NCBI RefSeq assembly: GCF_019090095.1
Contig: NZ_JAGQFP010000002.1
Location: 1,736,001-1,800,000, forward strand
From: Stutzerimonas stutzeri
GTDB lineage: Bacteria; Pseudomonadota; Gammaproteobacteria; Pseudomonadales; Pseudomonadaceae
Direction of reading: 5' to 3'
Length of the DNA stretch: 64,000 nucleotides
The position numbers and the translations under genes were made by a program. Positions 29,897 through 38,284 of the stretch are shown here, piece by piece (the first letter of the stretch is position 1; each line of letters starts with the position of its first letter). Below the pieces are notes generated by a model, which was not told the DNA's origin, did not search any database, and saw nothing but the letters and a program-made list of their open reading frames with translations.

Positions 29897-30931
29897 TTAG
29901 TTGTGCGCGTGCAGCGCTTCGTTCAGCTCGATCGCGGATTTGTGCGTCTTGCATTCGACCGCGCCGGTCAGCGAATTGCGGCGGAACAGCAGGTCGGTCT
30001 GGCCGGCCAGCTCGCGCGCCTTGACCACCTTGACCAGCTCGCCTTGCTCGTCGAGCAGGTTCACCTTGGTGCCGGCGGTGATGTACAAACCGGATTCCAC
30101 GGTGTTGCGGTCACCCAACGGGATGCCGATGCCGGCGTTCGCACCGATCAGGCAGCCTTCGCCGACCGAGATGACGATGTTGCCGCCGCCGGACAGGGTG
30201 CCCATGGTCGAGCAACCGCCGCCCAGGTCTGAACCCTTGCCGACGAACACACCGGCCGATACGCGGCCTTCGATCATGCCCGGACCTGCGGTGCCGGCGT
30301 TGAAGTTGATGAAGCCTTCATGCATCACGGTGGTGCCTTCACCCACGTAGGCGCCGAGGCGGATTCGTGCGCTGTCGGCGATACGGACGCCGGCCGGAAC
30401 CACGTAGTCGGTCATCTTCGGGAATTTGTCGACCGAGACGACTTCCAGCAGATAGCCCTTCAGGCGTGCTTCGAGCTGGCGTTCGGCCAGCTCGGCCAGG
30501 TCCACCGCGCCCTGGTTGGTCCAGGCGACGTTGGGCAGCAGCGGGAAAATGCCGGTCAGGTTCAGACCATGCGGTTTGACCAGACGATGGGAGATCAGGT
30601 GCAGCTTGAGGTAGGCTTCGGGCGTGGACGTCAGCGCCGCGTCTTCGGCCAGTAGCGTGACCACCAAAGGGCGCTGGCTCTCGGCCAGGCGCGTCAGCAG
30701 CGCGTGCTGAGTGGCGTCGATCGACTTCAGCGCATCGGCCAGCTGAGCGGCCTGGGTGGTGCTGATGGCGATCGCCTGGTTACCACCTTGATAGTTGAGC
30801 AGCGGTGCAATGGCGTCGACCAGCTCACCGGCCGGGCGCAGCAGCGGCTGCGCATAGAAGACTTCCAGCCAGGTGCCCTGACGGTTCTGGGTGCCGACGC
30901 CGAACGCCAGGCTGAATAGGGAGTTGCTCAT
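29897..30931 (-). CDS. dapD: Tetrahydrodipicolinate N-succinyltransferase
   Basis: DapD transfers succinate from succinyl-CoA to tetrahydrodipicolinate, the first committed step of the succinylase DAP/lysine route. The 344-residue protein is of the longer pseudomonad type, not the 274-residue E. coli type. The second half carries hexapeptide repeats of a left-handed beta-helix (ADSARIRLGAYVGEGTTVMHEGF, GMIEGRVSAGVFVGKGSDLGGG). The ATG at 30931 has AAGGAC close upstream. The yffB-like gene precedes it by 41 bases. Confidence 0.95.
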   Translation of the reverse strand: MSNSLFSLAFGVGTQNRQGTWLEVFYAQPLLRPAGELVDAIAPLLNYQGGNQAIAISTTQAAQLADALKSIDATQHALLTRLAESQRPLVVTLLAEDAALTSTPEAYLKLHLISHRLVKPHGLNLTGIFPLLPNVAWTNQGAVDLAELAERQLEARLKGYLLEVVSVDKFPKMTDYVVPAGVRIADSARIRLGAYVGEGTTVMHEGFINFNAGTAGPGMIEGRVSAGVFVGKGSDLGGGCSTMGTLSGGGNIVISVGEGCLIGANAGIGIPLGDRNTVESGLYITAGTKVNLLDEQGELVKVVKARELAGQTDLLFRRNSLTGAVECKTHKSAIELNEALHAHN

Positions 30932-30972
30932 AGGGGAGTCCTTAATCAATCGCAGTCTCTAGGGGAGCGCGT

Positions 30973-31344
30973 TCAGTTCTTGGCTGCCAGCTCGGCAGCG
31001 TAGGTGTCCGGCTTGAAGCCGATCAGCGTCTTGTCGCCGAGGTCGAGGACCGGACGCTTGATCATCGACGGCTGGACCAGCATCAGCTCGATGGCCTTGG
31101 CTTGGTCAAGATCGGCTTTCTGCGCATCGTCCAGTTTGCGGAAGGTGGTGCCGGCACGGTTGAGTACGGTCTGCCAGCCATGTTCTTCGCACCAGGCTTG
31201 CAGGTGGGCACGGTCGATACCGGCGCTCTTGTAATCATGAAAGGTGTAGCTCAGCCCCTGCTGGTCGAGCCAGGTGCGGGCCTTTTTCATCGTGTCGCAC
31301 GCCTTGATGCCGTACAGGCACAGTCCGTTGTTTCGTTCAGGCAT
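30973..31344 (-). CDS. ArsC/Spx-family thiol protein (YffB-like)
   Basis: A 123-residue thioredoxin-fold protein of the ArsC family. YGIKACDTMKKARTWL supplies a single cysteine (Cys16) where arsenate reductase has its catalytic cysteine, and MIKRPVLDLGDK is the family's RP motif. The sequence is YffB-like, a branch of unclear function near dapE in E. coli. It is upstream of dapD and is distinct from the second ArsC at 41243-41596. Arsenate reduction is not implied. Confidence 0.82.
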   Translation of the reverse strand: MPERNNGLCLYGIKACDTMKKARTWLDQQGLSYTFHDYKSAGIDRAHLQAWCEEHGWQTVLNRAGTTFRKLDDAQKADLDQAKAIELMLVQPSMIKRPVLDLGDKTLIGFKPDTYAAELAAKN

Positions 31345-31437
31345 AACAGGCTCCGCATTCTCCGGCCAAACTGGACCGCGGATTATGCCACGGTGAGACG
31401 AAGCCTGCCGCTTGCCGGCTGCCTGGAAGGCTTCAGA

Positions 31438-31773
31438 TTATCCGCTTGTCGCCTCGCCGCACTGGCGTAGCAATGCCTCGATCGGTTGGGTGCTGGTCGG
31501 GCGGACCACACGTCCCAGTTCTTCGCCGTTACGCATCAGGATCAGTGTCGGCCAGAGCTTGACGCGGAATGAGCGCCCCAGTGGGCGTCTCGGGCCATCC
31601 TCGATCTTCAGGTGGCGCAGTTCGCGGCCGGCCAGCGCACTGGCCAGCGGCGCCTGCGCGGCACGGCAGTGACCGCACCAGTCGGTGCCGAATTCGATCA
31701 GGGTGAAGCCGTCGAGCGCGTCGACTTCCTCGCGTGAGGGGGCGTTGGCGGTATAGGTCTCGTTCAGGGTCAT
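31438..31773 (-). CDS. Thioredoxin-like protein with CGHC active site
   Basis: A 111-residue thioredoxin-fold protein. The active site is TDWCGHCRAAQ, so the CxxC is Cys-Gly-His-Cys as in protein disulfide isomerases rather than the Cys-Gly-Pro-Cys of thioredoxin, and the cis-proline lies in KLWPTLILM. No signal peptide is visible, so it is probably cytosolic. The ATG at 31773 is chosen; the frame stays open upstream but loses coding character. It precedes the yffB-like gene on the same strand by 93 bases. Confidence 0.85.
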   Translation of the reverse strand: MTLNETYTANAPSREEVDALDGFTLIEFGTDWCGHCRAAQAPLASALAGRELRHLKIEDGPRRPLGRSFRVKLWPTLILMRNGEELGRVVRPTSTQPIEALLRQCGEATSG

Positions 31774-31909
31774 GGCATGGCTCCCGTCGGCTGTTAAGGG
31801 ATGGAGTCGCGGTGACAGTGCTCGGTTCAGCCACCGGTCGGCGGCCACGTTCGATCTTTTTCGCGCTGAGCGTTGTCCATTGATCACAATCGCAACGATG
31901 AGGTCATGT

Positions 31910-32155
31910 ATGGCACGCAAGCATTTCGAACACCATGAGGCCATTTCCTCGGCCGTTCCTGCCGACGACGGTTTCGAGGCGGTGATTGCGGTCAAGCGCC
32001 GTGATAGCGATGACAACGTCCATGTATTCAAGGTCGCCAATGGACGGCGGTATGACCTCGCCTCCGAGGCCGATGTCGCCGCCGAGGCGGCGCTGACCAA
32101 GGTCCGGGAGGTCAGCGAGGACGGTGAGCTAATCTGGGAAGAGAACGCAATCTGA
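31910..32155 (+). CDS. Small conserved hypothetical protein (81 aa)
   Basis: An 81-residue protein starting MARKHFEHHEAISSAVPADDG. It is acidic and has a beta-strand-rich middle (FEAVIAVKRRDSDDNVHVFKVANGRRYDLA) and a helical, alanine/glutamate-rich end. No signal peptide, membrane segment or known motif is visible. It is followed after 11 bases by a 47-residue gene with an excellent ribosome-binding site. The pair is transcribed alone, against the dap genes on each side. I do not recognise the family. Confidence 0.65.
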   Translation: MARKHFEHHEAISSAVPADDGFEAVIAVKRRDSDDNVHVFKVANGRRYDLASEADVAAEAALTKVREVSEDGELIWEENAI

Positions 32156-32166
32156 CGGAGGACGCC

Positions 32167-32310
32167 ATGAACGAGCCTGAAAAACCGGATGTCGATGAGC
32201 GTGACGAATGCGATGACACCGCCACGGATATTCCGGAGCACATGAAACCGGAAAACCTCGAGAAGCTGCGCGACTACGGCAAGGACATGATCCCGCCCGG
32301 GGTTGCCTGA
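32167..32310 (+). CDS. Small acidic hypothetical protein (47 aa)
   Basis: A 47-residue open frame, below the usual length cutoff. Starting MNEPEKPDVDERDECDD, it is highly acidic with one cysteine and a hydrophobic, proline-containing C-terminus (KDMIPPGVA). GGAGG lies 6 bases before the ATG, an ideal ribosome-binding site, and an intrinsic terminator begins 7 bases after the stop. Together with the gene in front this looks like a real two-gene unit. Function unknown. Confidence 0.6.
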   Translation: MNEPEKPDVDERDECDDTATDIPEHMKPENLEKLRDYGKDMIPPGVA

Positions 32311-32316
32311 TGCGCA

Positions 32317-32343
32317 AGCCGGACGCCCTGGCGTCCGGCTTTT
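32317..32343 (+). terminator. Intrinsic terminator of the small gene pair
   Basis: AGCCGGACGC and GCGTCCGGCT form a perfect 10-bp stem around CCTG, followed by TTT. It begins 7 bases after the 47-residue gene and abuts the dapC stop of the opposite strand. Confidence 0.8.
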
Positions 32344-32345
32344 CG

Positions 32346-33542
32346 TCAGAGCGCGGCGATGAAGGTTCGAATGCGCTCGGCGGCCTCGACGCAATCGGCC
32401 AGTGGCGCCACCAGCGCCATGCGCACCCGGCCCGCTCCAGGGCTGGCGCCCTCTACTTCGCGTGACAAGTAAGAGCCGGGGACCACGGTGACGTGCTCGC
32501 GGGCGAACAGCTCGCGGGTGAACTGCTGATCATCGACCGGCGTCTTCGGCCAGAGGTAAAACCCGCCATCAGGGCGCTGCACGTCCATTACCGGGGTAAG
32601 GATGTCCAGCACCGCGTCGAATTTCTCGCGGTAGAGCTGTCGGTTGGCCTGCACATGGCTTTCATCGTTCCAGGCGGCGATGCTCGCCAGCTGTGTCTGC
32701 ACTGGCATGGCGCAGCCGTGGTAGGTGCGGTAGAGCAGGAACGCCTTCAGGATCTCGGCGTCGCCGGCAACGAACCCGGAGCGTAGTCCTGGTAGGTTGG
32801 AGCGCTTGGAGAGGCTGTGGAAGACCACGCAGCGCTTGAAATCATCGCGCCCCAGTGCGGCGCAGGCGGTCAGCAGTCCTGCTGGCGGCTGGTCTTCATC
32901 GAAGTACAGCTCGCTGTAGCACTCGTCCGCCGCGATGACGAAGTCATGCTGGTCAGCCAGGGTGATCAGCTTCTTCAGCGTGTCGAGGGGCACCAGTGCG
33001 CCGGTCGGGTTGCCGGGTGAGCAGAGGAACAGGATCTGGGTGCGCCGCCAGGTGCTGGCCGAGACGGCATCGAAGTCGGGATTGAAGCCGTTTTCGGCCG
33101 TGCACGGCAGGTAATGCGGCGTGGCGCCGGCCAGCAGCGTGGCGCCTTCGTATATCTGATAGAACGGATTCGGGCTGACCACCAGCGCCTCGGTGCCGCG
33201 GTTGACCACCGCCTGTGTAAAGGCGAACAGGGCTTCACGGGTCCCGTTGACCGGCAGCACATGGCGGGCCGGGTCGATACCGCCAGTGGCGACGCCGAAG
33301 CGCCGCTCGGCCCAGCGGGCGATCGATTCGCGCAGCGCGGGTATGCCGAGCGTGGATGGATACACCGCCAGCTGATCGAGATTGGCAGCCAGCGCCTGGG
33401 CGACGAAATCAGGGGAAGGGTGCTTTGGCTCGCCGATCGACAGTGCTATCGGGCGCTTCTCGGCAGGCGGTTGGGCGCCGGCGAGCAAGGCGCGCAGCTT
33501 CTCGAATGGGTAGGGCTGCAGCAAGGACAGGTCGTTGTTCAT
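32346..33542 (-). CDS. dapC: Succinyldiaminopimelate transaminase
   Basis: DapC transfers the amino group of glutamate to N-succinyl-2-amino-6-ketopimelate in lysine and mDAP synthesis. The 398-residue class I/II aminotransferase has the N-terminal SIGEPKHPSPDF, the substrate loop SPGNPTGALVPLD, AADECYSELYFDE and the PLP lysine in HSLSKRSNLPGLRSGF. With dapD and dapE it provides three of the succinylase-branch enzymes in this window. Pseudomonads use this dedicated DapC, while E. coli relies on ArgD. Confidence 0.92.
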   Translation of the reverse strand: MNNDLSLLQPYPFEKLRALLAGAQPPAEKRPIALSIGEPKHPSPDFVAQALAANLDQLAVYPSTLGIPALRESIARWAERRFGVATGGIDPARHVLPVNGTREALFAFTQAVVNRGTEALVVSPNPFYQIYEGATLLAGATPHYLPCTAENGFNPDFDAVSASTWRRTQILFLCSPGNPTGALVPLDTLKKLITLADQHDFVIAADECYSELYFDEDQPPAGLLTACAALGRDDFKRCVVFHSLSKRSNLPGLRSGFVAGDAEILKAFLLYRTYHGCAMPVQTQLASIAAWNDESHVQANRQLYREKFDAVLDILTPVMDVQRPDGGFYLWPKTPVDDQQFTRELFAREHVTVVPGSYLSREVEGASPGAGRVRMALVAPLADCVEAAERIRTFIAAL

Positions 33543-33594
33543 GGTCGTGGTCTTCGAGACGTCGGGAAGCGTGCTGATTCACGCTTCGATAGCT

Positions 33595-34260
33595 TCATTC
33601 GCTGCGTGCACCGCCGTAATAGGCGCAGCCGCGCAGGGTTTGGTCGTCGAGGCGCAGTTCGGCTGTCAAATGGGTGACCGCGCCGGTGGCGCTGTCGACG
33701 CAGCGTAGCGGGGCGACCCAGAGGTCGAGGCGCTGGTTGTTCGCTTCACTGCTGAAGCTGATTTGCCCACCCGGCAACTGCTCTTCCAGATAGGGTAGGG
33801 CCAAGGGGGCCTGCCCCTGGCGTTCAAGCAGCATGCCCTGAGTCGTGATCCGCACAGCCCAGCCCGGCTCATGACCACCCGCACGGAGGGTGAGCTGGTC
33901 GAATTCGCGAATGTTACAGCCGTGCCCGTCGCCTTCGAGGCGATAGAGCTGGGTCAGTTGCAGCTGAGCGCTGCCGTCGGCCCGGGAGGCCAGCCTGCCG
34001 CGAACATCGGCAAACAAGCGCGTATTGCCATCTGCCCACAGGGCTTGCGCATCATCACCGAACCCCGTCGCAGCCGGGTCGAGCAGCTCCACCTGGCGCT
34101 CGCCCTGGCAGCTGTCCAGCACGAGCTTGCCCTCGCTGCGCGTGACCACACCCTGCAGCCGCTCGAGCGGTTGTCCGGGTGGCTGGTGGTTCCAGGGCAT
34201 GGACTGGCAGCCAGCAAAAACCGGCAGCAAGGCGAACATCAGGGCGCGGGAGCAGGTCAT
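33595..34260 (-). CDS. COG3650-type putative lipoprotein
   Basis: A 221-residue predicted lipoprotein: MTCSRALMFALLPVFAGC ends in a lipobox, cysteine at residue 18. The C-terminal half has the motif set of the COG3650 family of envelope proteins (GHEPGWAVRI, then LRCVDSATGAVTHLTAELRLDDQTLRGCAYYGG). Its function is unknown. An alternative start at 34275 adds five residues; neither has a clear ribosome-binding site. It lies after DUF3108 in the same direction, behind a perfect palindrome. Confidence 0.75.
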   Translation of the reverse strand: MTCSRALMFALLPVFAGCQSMPWNHQPPGQPLERLQGVVTRSEGKLVLDSCQGERQVELLDPAATGFGDDAQALWADGNTRLFADVRGRLASRADGSAQLQLTQLYRLEGDGHGCNIREFDQLTLRAGGHEPGWAVRITTQGMLLERQGQAPLALPYLEEQLPGGQISFSSEANNQRLDLWVAPLRCVDSATGAVTHLTAELRLDDQTLRGCAYYGGARSE

Positions 34261-34289
34261 CGTGGGGCTCGGCATGCAGCGTGTGGAGC

Positions 34290-34309
34290 TGCGCCAGCAT
34301 GCTGGCGCA
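34290..34309. repeat. Perfect 20-bp palindrome between DUF3108 and the lipoprotein gene
   Basis: TGCGCCAGCATGCTGGCGCA is its own reverse complement. It lies 7 bases past the DUF3108 stop and 30 bases before the lipoprotein start. In RNA it would form a stem of 8 bp with a 4-base loop; no T run follows, so it may be a processing site, a stem protecting the upstream mRNA end, or a dimeric protein site. Confidence 0.6.
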
Positions 34310-34316
34310 GGTGAGA

Positions 34317-35027
34317 TCAGTTACCTTTCACGGCTTTGCCGTCAACGGTGCCTTCATCCAGCATGATCTGATATTCCTTACCGTCCTTTTCCACCTGATG
34401 CAGGCGGACCAGCAGGTAATCCCAGTCGGTGGCGAACCAGAGGATCGTCTGGCGCTTGCTCTGGGTCGGGTCACGCACGCGTTCGACCTTGATGGCATCC
34501 ACTTGCCCGGCCTTGGTGCTGACCTTTTCCTCGCCGAGGACACGGAAATCGTAGGTTTCGATTTCATCGCCATCGACGACCTGATAACTCATGCTCTTTT
34601 CACCCGCCGCTACGGCGTGCTGAAGCGCGATCTGATAGGTGGACTTGTCCAGCAGGCCGCGGTTGAGCGGCAATTTGACCGGATCGCCACGGTCTTCGCC
34701 GACGACCTGTTTCGCCGCCCAGTCGAAGTCGTTTTTGACGACCTTGCCTTTGCCGAGCCCGCTGCGCTTGAGCCGATACTTCTGCGGCACGAAGGTGTCC
34801 CCTTCGACCTTGAACGTGCTGCGCTCGTTGAAGCTGGCCACCAGCATGGAGGCTTCGAAATCCAGCTGCCAGGTATCACCGTCGAGCTTTTCCAGGCTGC
34901 GCTGGGCCGTGCCACTGATGGGCACCTGTTTCCAGTCCGCGGTGTAGCTGGCGGAGAAAGGCTTGAGCTCCAGCGCCTGGACCGGCAGAGCCAGTACGGC
35001 AAGAGCGAGCAGCAAGGCGCGACGCAT
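34317..35027 (-). CDS. DUF3108 family exported protein
   Basis: A 236-residue protein with a cleavable signal peptide (MRRALLLALAVLALPVQA, likely cut before LELKPF) and a beta-rich body typical of DUF3108 (FSASYTADWKQVPISGTAQRSLEKL; WFATDWDYLLVRLHQ). Probably periplasmic. It is 8 bases downstream of purN, as in P. aeruginosa. A role in lipid or envelope handling is possible but not demonstrated by the sequence. Confidence 0.82.
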   Translation of the reverse strand: MRRALLLALAVLALPVQALELKPFSASYTADWKQVPISGTAQRSLEKLDGDTWQLDFEASMLVASFNERSTFKVEGDTFVPQKYRLKRSGLGKGKVVKNDFDWAAKQVVGEDRGDPVKLPLNRGLLDKSTYQIALQHAVAAGEKSMSYQVVDGDEIETYDFRVLGEEKVSTKAGQVDAIKVERVRDPTQSKRQTILWFATDWDYLLVRLHQVEKDGKEYQIMLDEGTVDGKAVKGN

Positions 35028-35035
35028 AAGATCTC

Positions 35036-35683
35036 CTAGATTCGTAACAGATGGCCGGTAGCCGGCAGCAGGGTGGCGTCCAGCATCGCGCCTTGTTCGG
35101 CAAGGCGCAAGCGGCCGTCGGCGAACCAGCGAACGGCCAGAGGATAGATGACGTGCTCGGCTGCATGGACCCGCTCGGTCAGCTGGTCAATGCTGTCGTC
35201 GGGTTCGACGGCAAAGGCTGCCTGGATGGCGACAGGGCCACCGTCGAGTTCTTCGGTGACGAAATGGACGCTGCAGCCATGCTCGCGGTCGCCGGCATCC
35301 AGCGCTCGGCGATGGGTATCCAGCCCTTTGTATTTCGGTAGCAGCGACGGATGTATGTTGAGCAGACGGCCGTGGTAATGGCGCACGAAGCCGGGGGTGA
35401 GGATACGCATGAATCCGGCCAGCACCACCAACTGCGGCTGATGCGCGTCGATGATCTCCATCAGTGCCGCATCGAAGGCTTCCCGGTCGGCGTAATCCTT
35501 GTGCCGCACCACATGCGTGGGAATGCCTGCAGCCTGTGCGCGTTGCAGGCCGAAGGCTTCTGCACGATTGGAAACCACCGCGCAGATGCGTGCCGGGTTA
35601 CCGGCTTCGATACTGTCGATCAGGGCCTGCAGATTGCTGCCGGACCCCGATATGAGCACCACGATATTGCAGGTCGGGGTCAT
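35036..35683 (-). CDS. purN: Phosphoribosylglycinamide formyltransferase
   Basis: PurN formylates GAR with 10-formyl-THF in purine synthesis. The 215-residue protein has VVLISGSGSNLQALI near the N-terminus and the catalytic Asn-His-Asp set in LLNIHPSLLPKYKG and HFVTEELDGGPV. Its ATG at 35683 overlaps the purM stop (TGATG type arrangement, sharing a base), so translation is coupled. DUF3108 follows. Confidence 0.94.
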   Translation of the reverse strand: MTPTCNIVVLISGSGSNLQALIDSIEAGNPARICAVVSNRAEAFGLQRAQAAGIPTHVVRHKDYADREAFDAALMEIIDAHQPQLVVLAGFMRILTPGFVRHYHGRLLNIHPSLLPKYKGLDTHRRALDAGDREHGCSVHFVTEELDGGPVAIQAAFAVEPDDSIDQLTERVHAAEHVIYPLAVRWFADGRLRLAEQGAMLDATLLPATGHLLRI

Positions 35684-36741
35684 CAGTGACTTTTCAGGTT
35701 GTTCAGTACAACGCGCTCGGCGCCTTCGCCGGCCGCTGCAATCTGACCGATCACCCAAGGCTGTTCGCCGGCGTCACGCAGATTGTCGAGCACCGCTTCG
35801 ACCTGGTTCTGGGCGACGCAGATGACCATACCGACGCCGCAGTTCAAGACACGGTGCATCTCGTGCTCGTCAACGTTGCCCTGCTCCTGCAGCCAATCGA
35901 AGACTGCCGGGCGCTGCCAGCTGGCAACGTCGATGACCGCCTGGCTGCCATCGGGCAGTACGCGCGGAATGTTGTCCAGCAGGCCACCGCCCGTGATGTG
36001 CGCCATCGCCTTGACCGCACCGGTGTCCTTGATCAGCTTGAGCAGTGGCTTGACATAGATGCGGGTCGGCGCCATCAACAGCTCGGTCAGCGGCTTGCCG
36101 TCGAGTTGGGTGTTCTCGATGTCGGCGCCGGCTACTTCGATGATCTTGCGGATCAGCGAATAGCCGTTCGAATGTGGGCCGGAAGAGGGCAGTGCGATCA
36201 GCGCATCGCCCGCGGTCACGGTTGTTCCGTCGATGATCTCGCTTTTCTCCACCACGCCGACGCAGAAGCCCGCCAGGTCGTAATCTTCCCCTTCGTACAT
36301 GCCGGGCATTTCCGCCGTCTCGCCGCCCACCAGCGAGCAGCCGGCCAGTTCGCAGCCGGCACCGATGCCGGTGACCACGGTGGCGGCGATGTCGACATTG
36401 AGCTTGCCGGTGGCGTAGTAATCGAGGAAGAAAAGCGGCTCGGCGCCGCAGACAACCAGGTCGTTGACGCACATCGCCACCAGGTCCTGGCCGATGCTGT
36501 CGTGCTTGTTCAGGTTCAGAGCCAGGCGCAGCTTGGTGCCGACGCCGTCCGTGCCGGACACCAGTACGGGCTGCTTGTAGCCCGCCGGGATTTCGCAGAG
36601 GGCGCCGAAGCCGCCCAGCCCGCCCATGACTTCAGGACGCGCGGTGCGCTTGGCTACGCCCTTGATGCGTTCAACCAGCGCTTCGCCTGCATCGATGTCG
36701 ACACCGGCGTCCTTGTAGCTGATGGAGGGTTGCTTGCTCAT
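35683..36741 (-). CDS. purM: Phosphoribosylformylglycinamidine cyclo-ligase
   Basis: PurM (AIR synthetase) closes the imidazole ring using ATP. From [19 protein letters not shown] it is 352 residues, the usual length. Marker segments are [54 protein letters not shown] and the glycine-rich [11 protein letters not shown]. An apparent open frame extends 64 codons upstream but lacks conservation. The gene is divergent from DUF2066, across a 292-base gap. Confidence 0.95.
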   Translation of the reverse strand: MSKQPSISYKDAGVDIDAGEALVERIKGVAKRTARPEVMGGLGGFGALCEIPAGYKQPVLVSGTDGVGTKLRLALNLNKHDSIGQDLVAMCVNDLVVCGAEPLFFLDYYATGKLNVDIAATVVTGIGAGCELAGCSLVGGETAEMPGMYEGEDYDLAGFCVGVVEKSEIIDGTTVTAGDALIALPSSGPHSNGYSLIRKIIEVAGADIENTQLDGKPLTELLMAPTRIYVKPLLKLIKDTGAVKAMAHITGGGLLDNIPRVLPDGSQAVIDVASWQRPAVFDWLQEQGNVDEHEMHRVLNCGVGMVICVAQNQVEAVLDNLRDAGEQPWVIGQIAAAGEGAERVVLNNLKSH

Positions 36742-37033
36742 AGAGATCCGGACCTGTGAGGAGAGTGCGGGGCGACCGGTGGAACGGAGTCTGTCTCGAC
36801 GTGGCGAGGGCGCCGGACCGGTCAGCGGAAAGCGCGCGATTTTATCAGGCTTGCCGCAGAGCGACCATCCCGCACACCGGATCCAGCTAGCAGCAGCCCG
36901 GAGCGGCGATGTCGAGTCGAGCGGGTGCCGCAACTGTGCGGCGGTTGCCCCGATTCAAGCGCCTGTTTAAGGTATAACGCGTGTTTCACCGTGGCCGCAT
37001 CCGATCGTCGCCGAGCGATCGTTAGGCTTCCCC

Positions 37034-38170
37034 ATGACTGGCCAGCCAGCGAGTATCCGCATGCCTCTTATCCCCCGCTTCATAGCTTTGTGCTGCGCCA
37101 TGGTTTCCGCTCACAGCCTGGCGGCACCGGTCAGCGACCTGTACAAGGTGCGAGAGCCGGTGGCCAGTCAGCAGCCAGCGGAGCGCGAGGAAGCGTTGCG
37201 CAAGGCGTTCGACACCCTGGTGTTGCGCCTGACTGGCGATCCTGAGACGGACGAGGCTGCCGTTGCGCAGTTGCGCAAGGACCCGCAGCAACTGATAAGC
37301 CGATATGCCTACGAGGATGGTGCGGTGGTGGTGAGCTTCGACCCGACCACTACCGAACGTGCATTACGCAAAGCCGGCTTGTCGTTGTGGGGCAGCGACC
37401 GCCCCAGCGTGCTGACCTGGTGGTTGACGGAGTCGAGCGACGGCTCGCAGCTCATCGGTGATGCGCAGGACGGCGCATCCGACTTGCAGGCGGCCGCGCA
37501 GCATCGTGGCTTACCGCTGCGTTTGCCGCTTGCCGACCTGAGCGAGCAGATCGCCGCCACGGCTGAGACGGTGGCGGCGGATGACCCGGGAGCACTTCGC
37601 GACGTATCCGAGCGTTACGATGCAGATAGCTTGCTCACCGTGCTGGCTAAGCATTCTGACGACACCTGGCAGGCGAACTGGCATTTCTGGCTTGGCGACA
37701 AGCGCACCCAAGGCAAGGCGAGTGGCGCCACCCGCGCCGCTGTGGCCGACGAAATCCTGTCGGAGGTCAGCGCCTTCCTGGCGCCGCAATACCGCGTCGC
37801 GCCGGGCGCGGTTGCCGAAATCACACTCGAGGTGCTGGGCGCCGACGTCGATCGCTTTGCCGAATTGGACCGCCTGCTCGAACCCTTCGATGCCCACTTG
37901 CAGCGCGTCGATAGGGATCGCTTGGTGTATCGCCTCAACGCCAGCCCGGAACAACTTCGGGCGCAGCTGGCCTTGGCACGTCTGCAGGAGGTGCCTGCTG
38001 ATGAGGTCGACGAGCAGCCCGTTGAAGCGCAGACGCCCTCGGCTGACGCGGCGCTTGATCCTGCTGTCCAGCCGATCGACGCCGAGACGCCTATCGAAGA
38101 ACCGAAACGGCCTGCTGAGCTACCATCCGCGTCGAGAGACCAGGGCGAGGTGCTGCGCTTTCGCTGGTAG
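37034..38170 (+). CDS. DUF2066 domain-containing exported protein
   Basis: A 378-residue protein with an N-terminal hydrophobic signal (MPLIPRFIALCCAMVSAHSLA, from Met10) and the DUF2066 domain (REEALRKAFDTLVLRLTGD, FDPTTTERALRKAGLSLWGSDRPSVLTWW). The C-terminus after about 315 is acidic and proline-rich, probably disordered. The start could also be the ATG at 37061, which gives a more typical 22-residue signal. Divergent from purM and upstream of PerM, as in P. aeruginosa PA0946-PA0948. No known function. Confidence 0.8.
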   Translation: MTGQPASIRMPLIPRFIALCCAMVSAHSLAAPVSDLYKVREPVASQQPAEREEALRKAFDTLVLRLTGDPETDEAAVAQLRKDPQQLISRYAYEDGAVVVSFDPTTTERALRKAGLSLWGSDRPSVLTWWLTESSDGSQLIGDAQDGASDLQAAAQHRGLPLRLPLADLSEQIAATAETVAADDPGALRDVSERYDADSLLTVLAKHSDDTWQANWHFWLGDKRTQGKASGATRAAVADEILSEVSAFLAPQYRVAPGAVAEITLEVLGADVDRFAELDRLLEPFDAHLQRVDRDRLVYRLNASPEQLRAQLALARLQEVPADEVDEQPVEAQTPSADAALDPAVQPIDAETPIEEPKRPAELPSASRDQGEVLRFRW

Positions 38171-38284
38171 CTGAAGGCGCTGCAATAGGCGCCAATGGTT
38201 CGGTGCCGCTACCCGCGGCACGTGCCGGTTTCTCTTGCCTGCCGAGAGCATGGCTCTCGATCAACGGAACAAGGCGTACAGATC

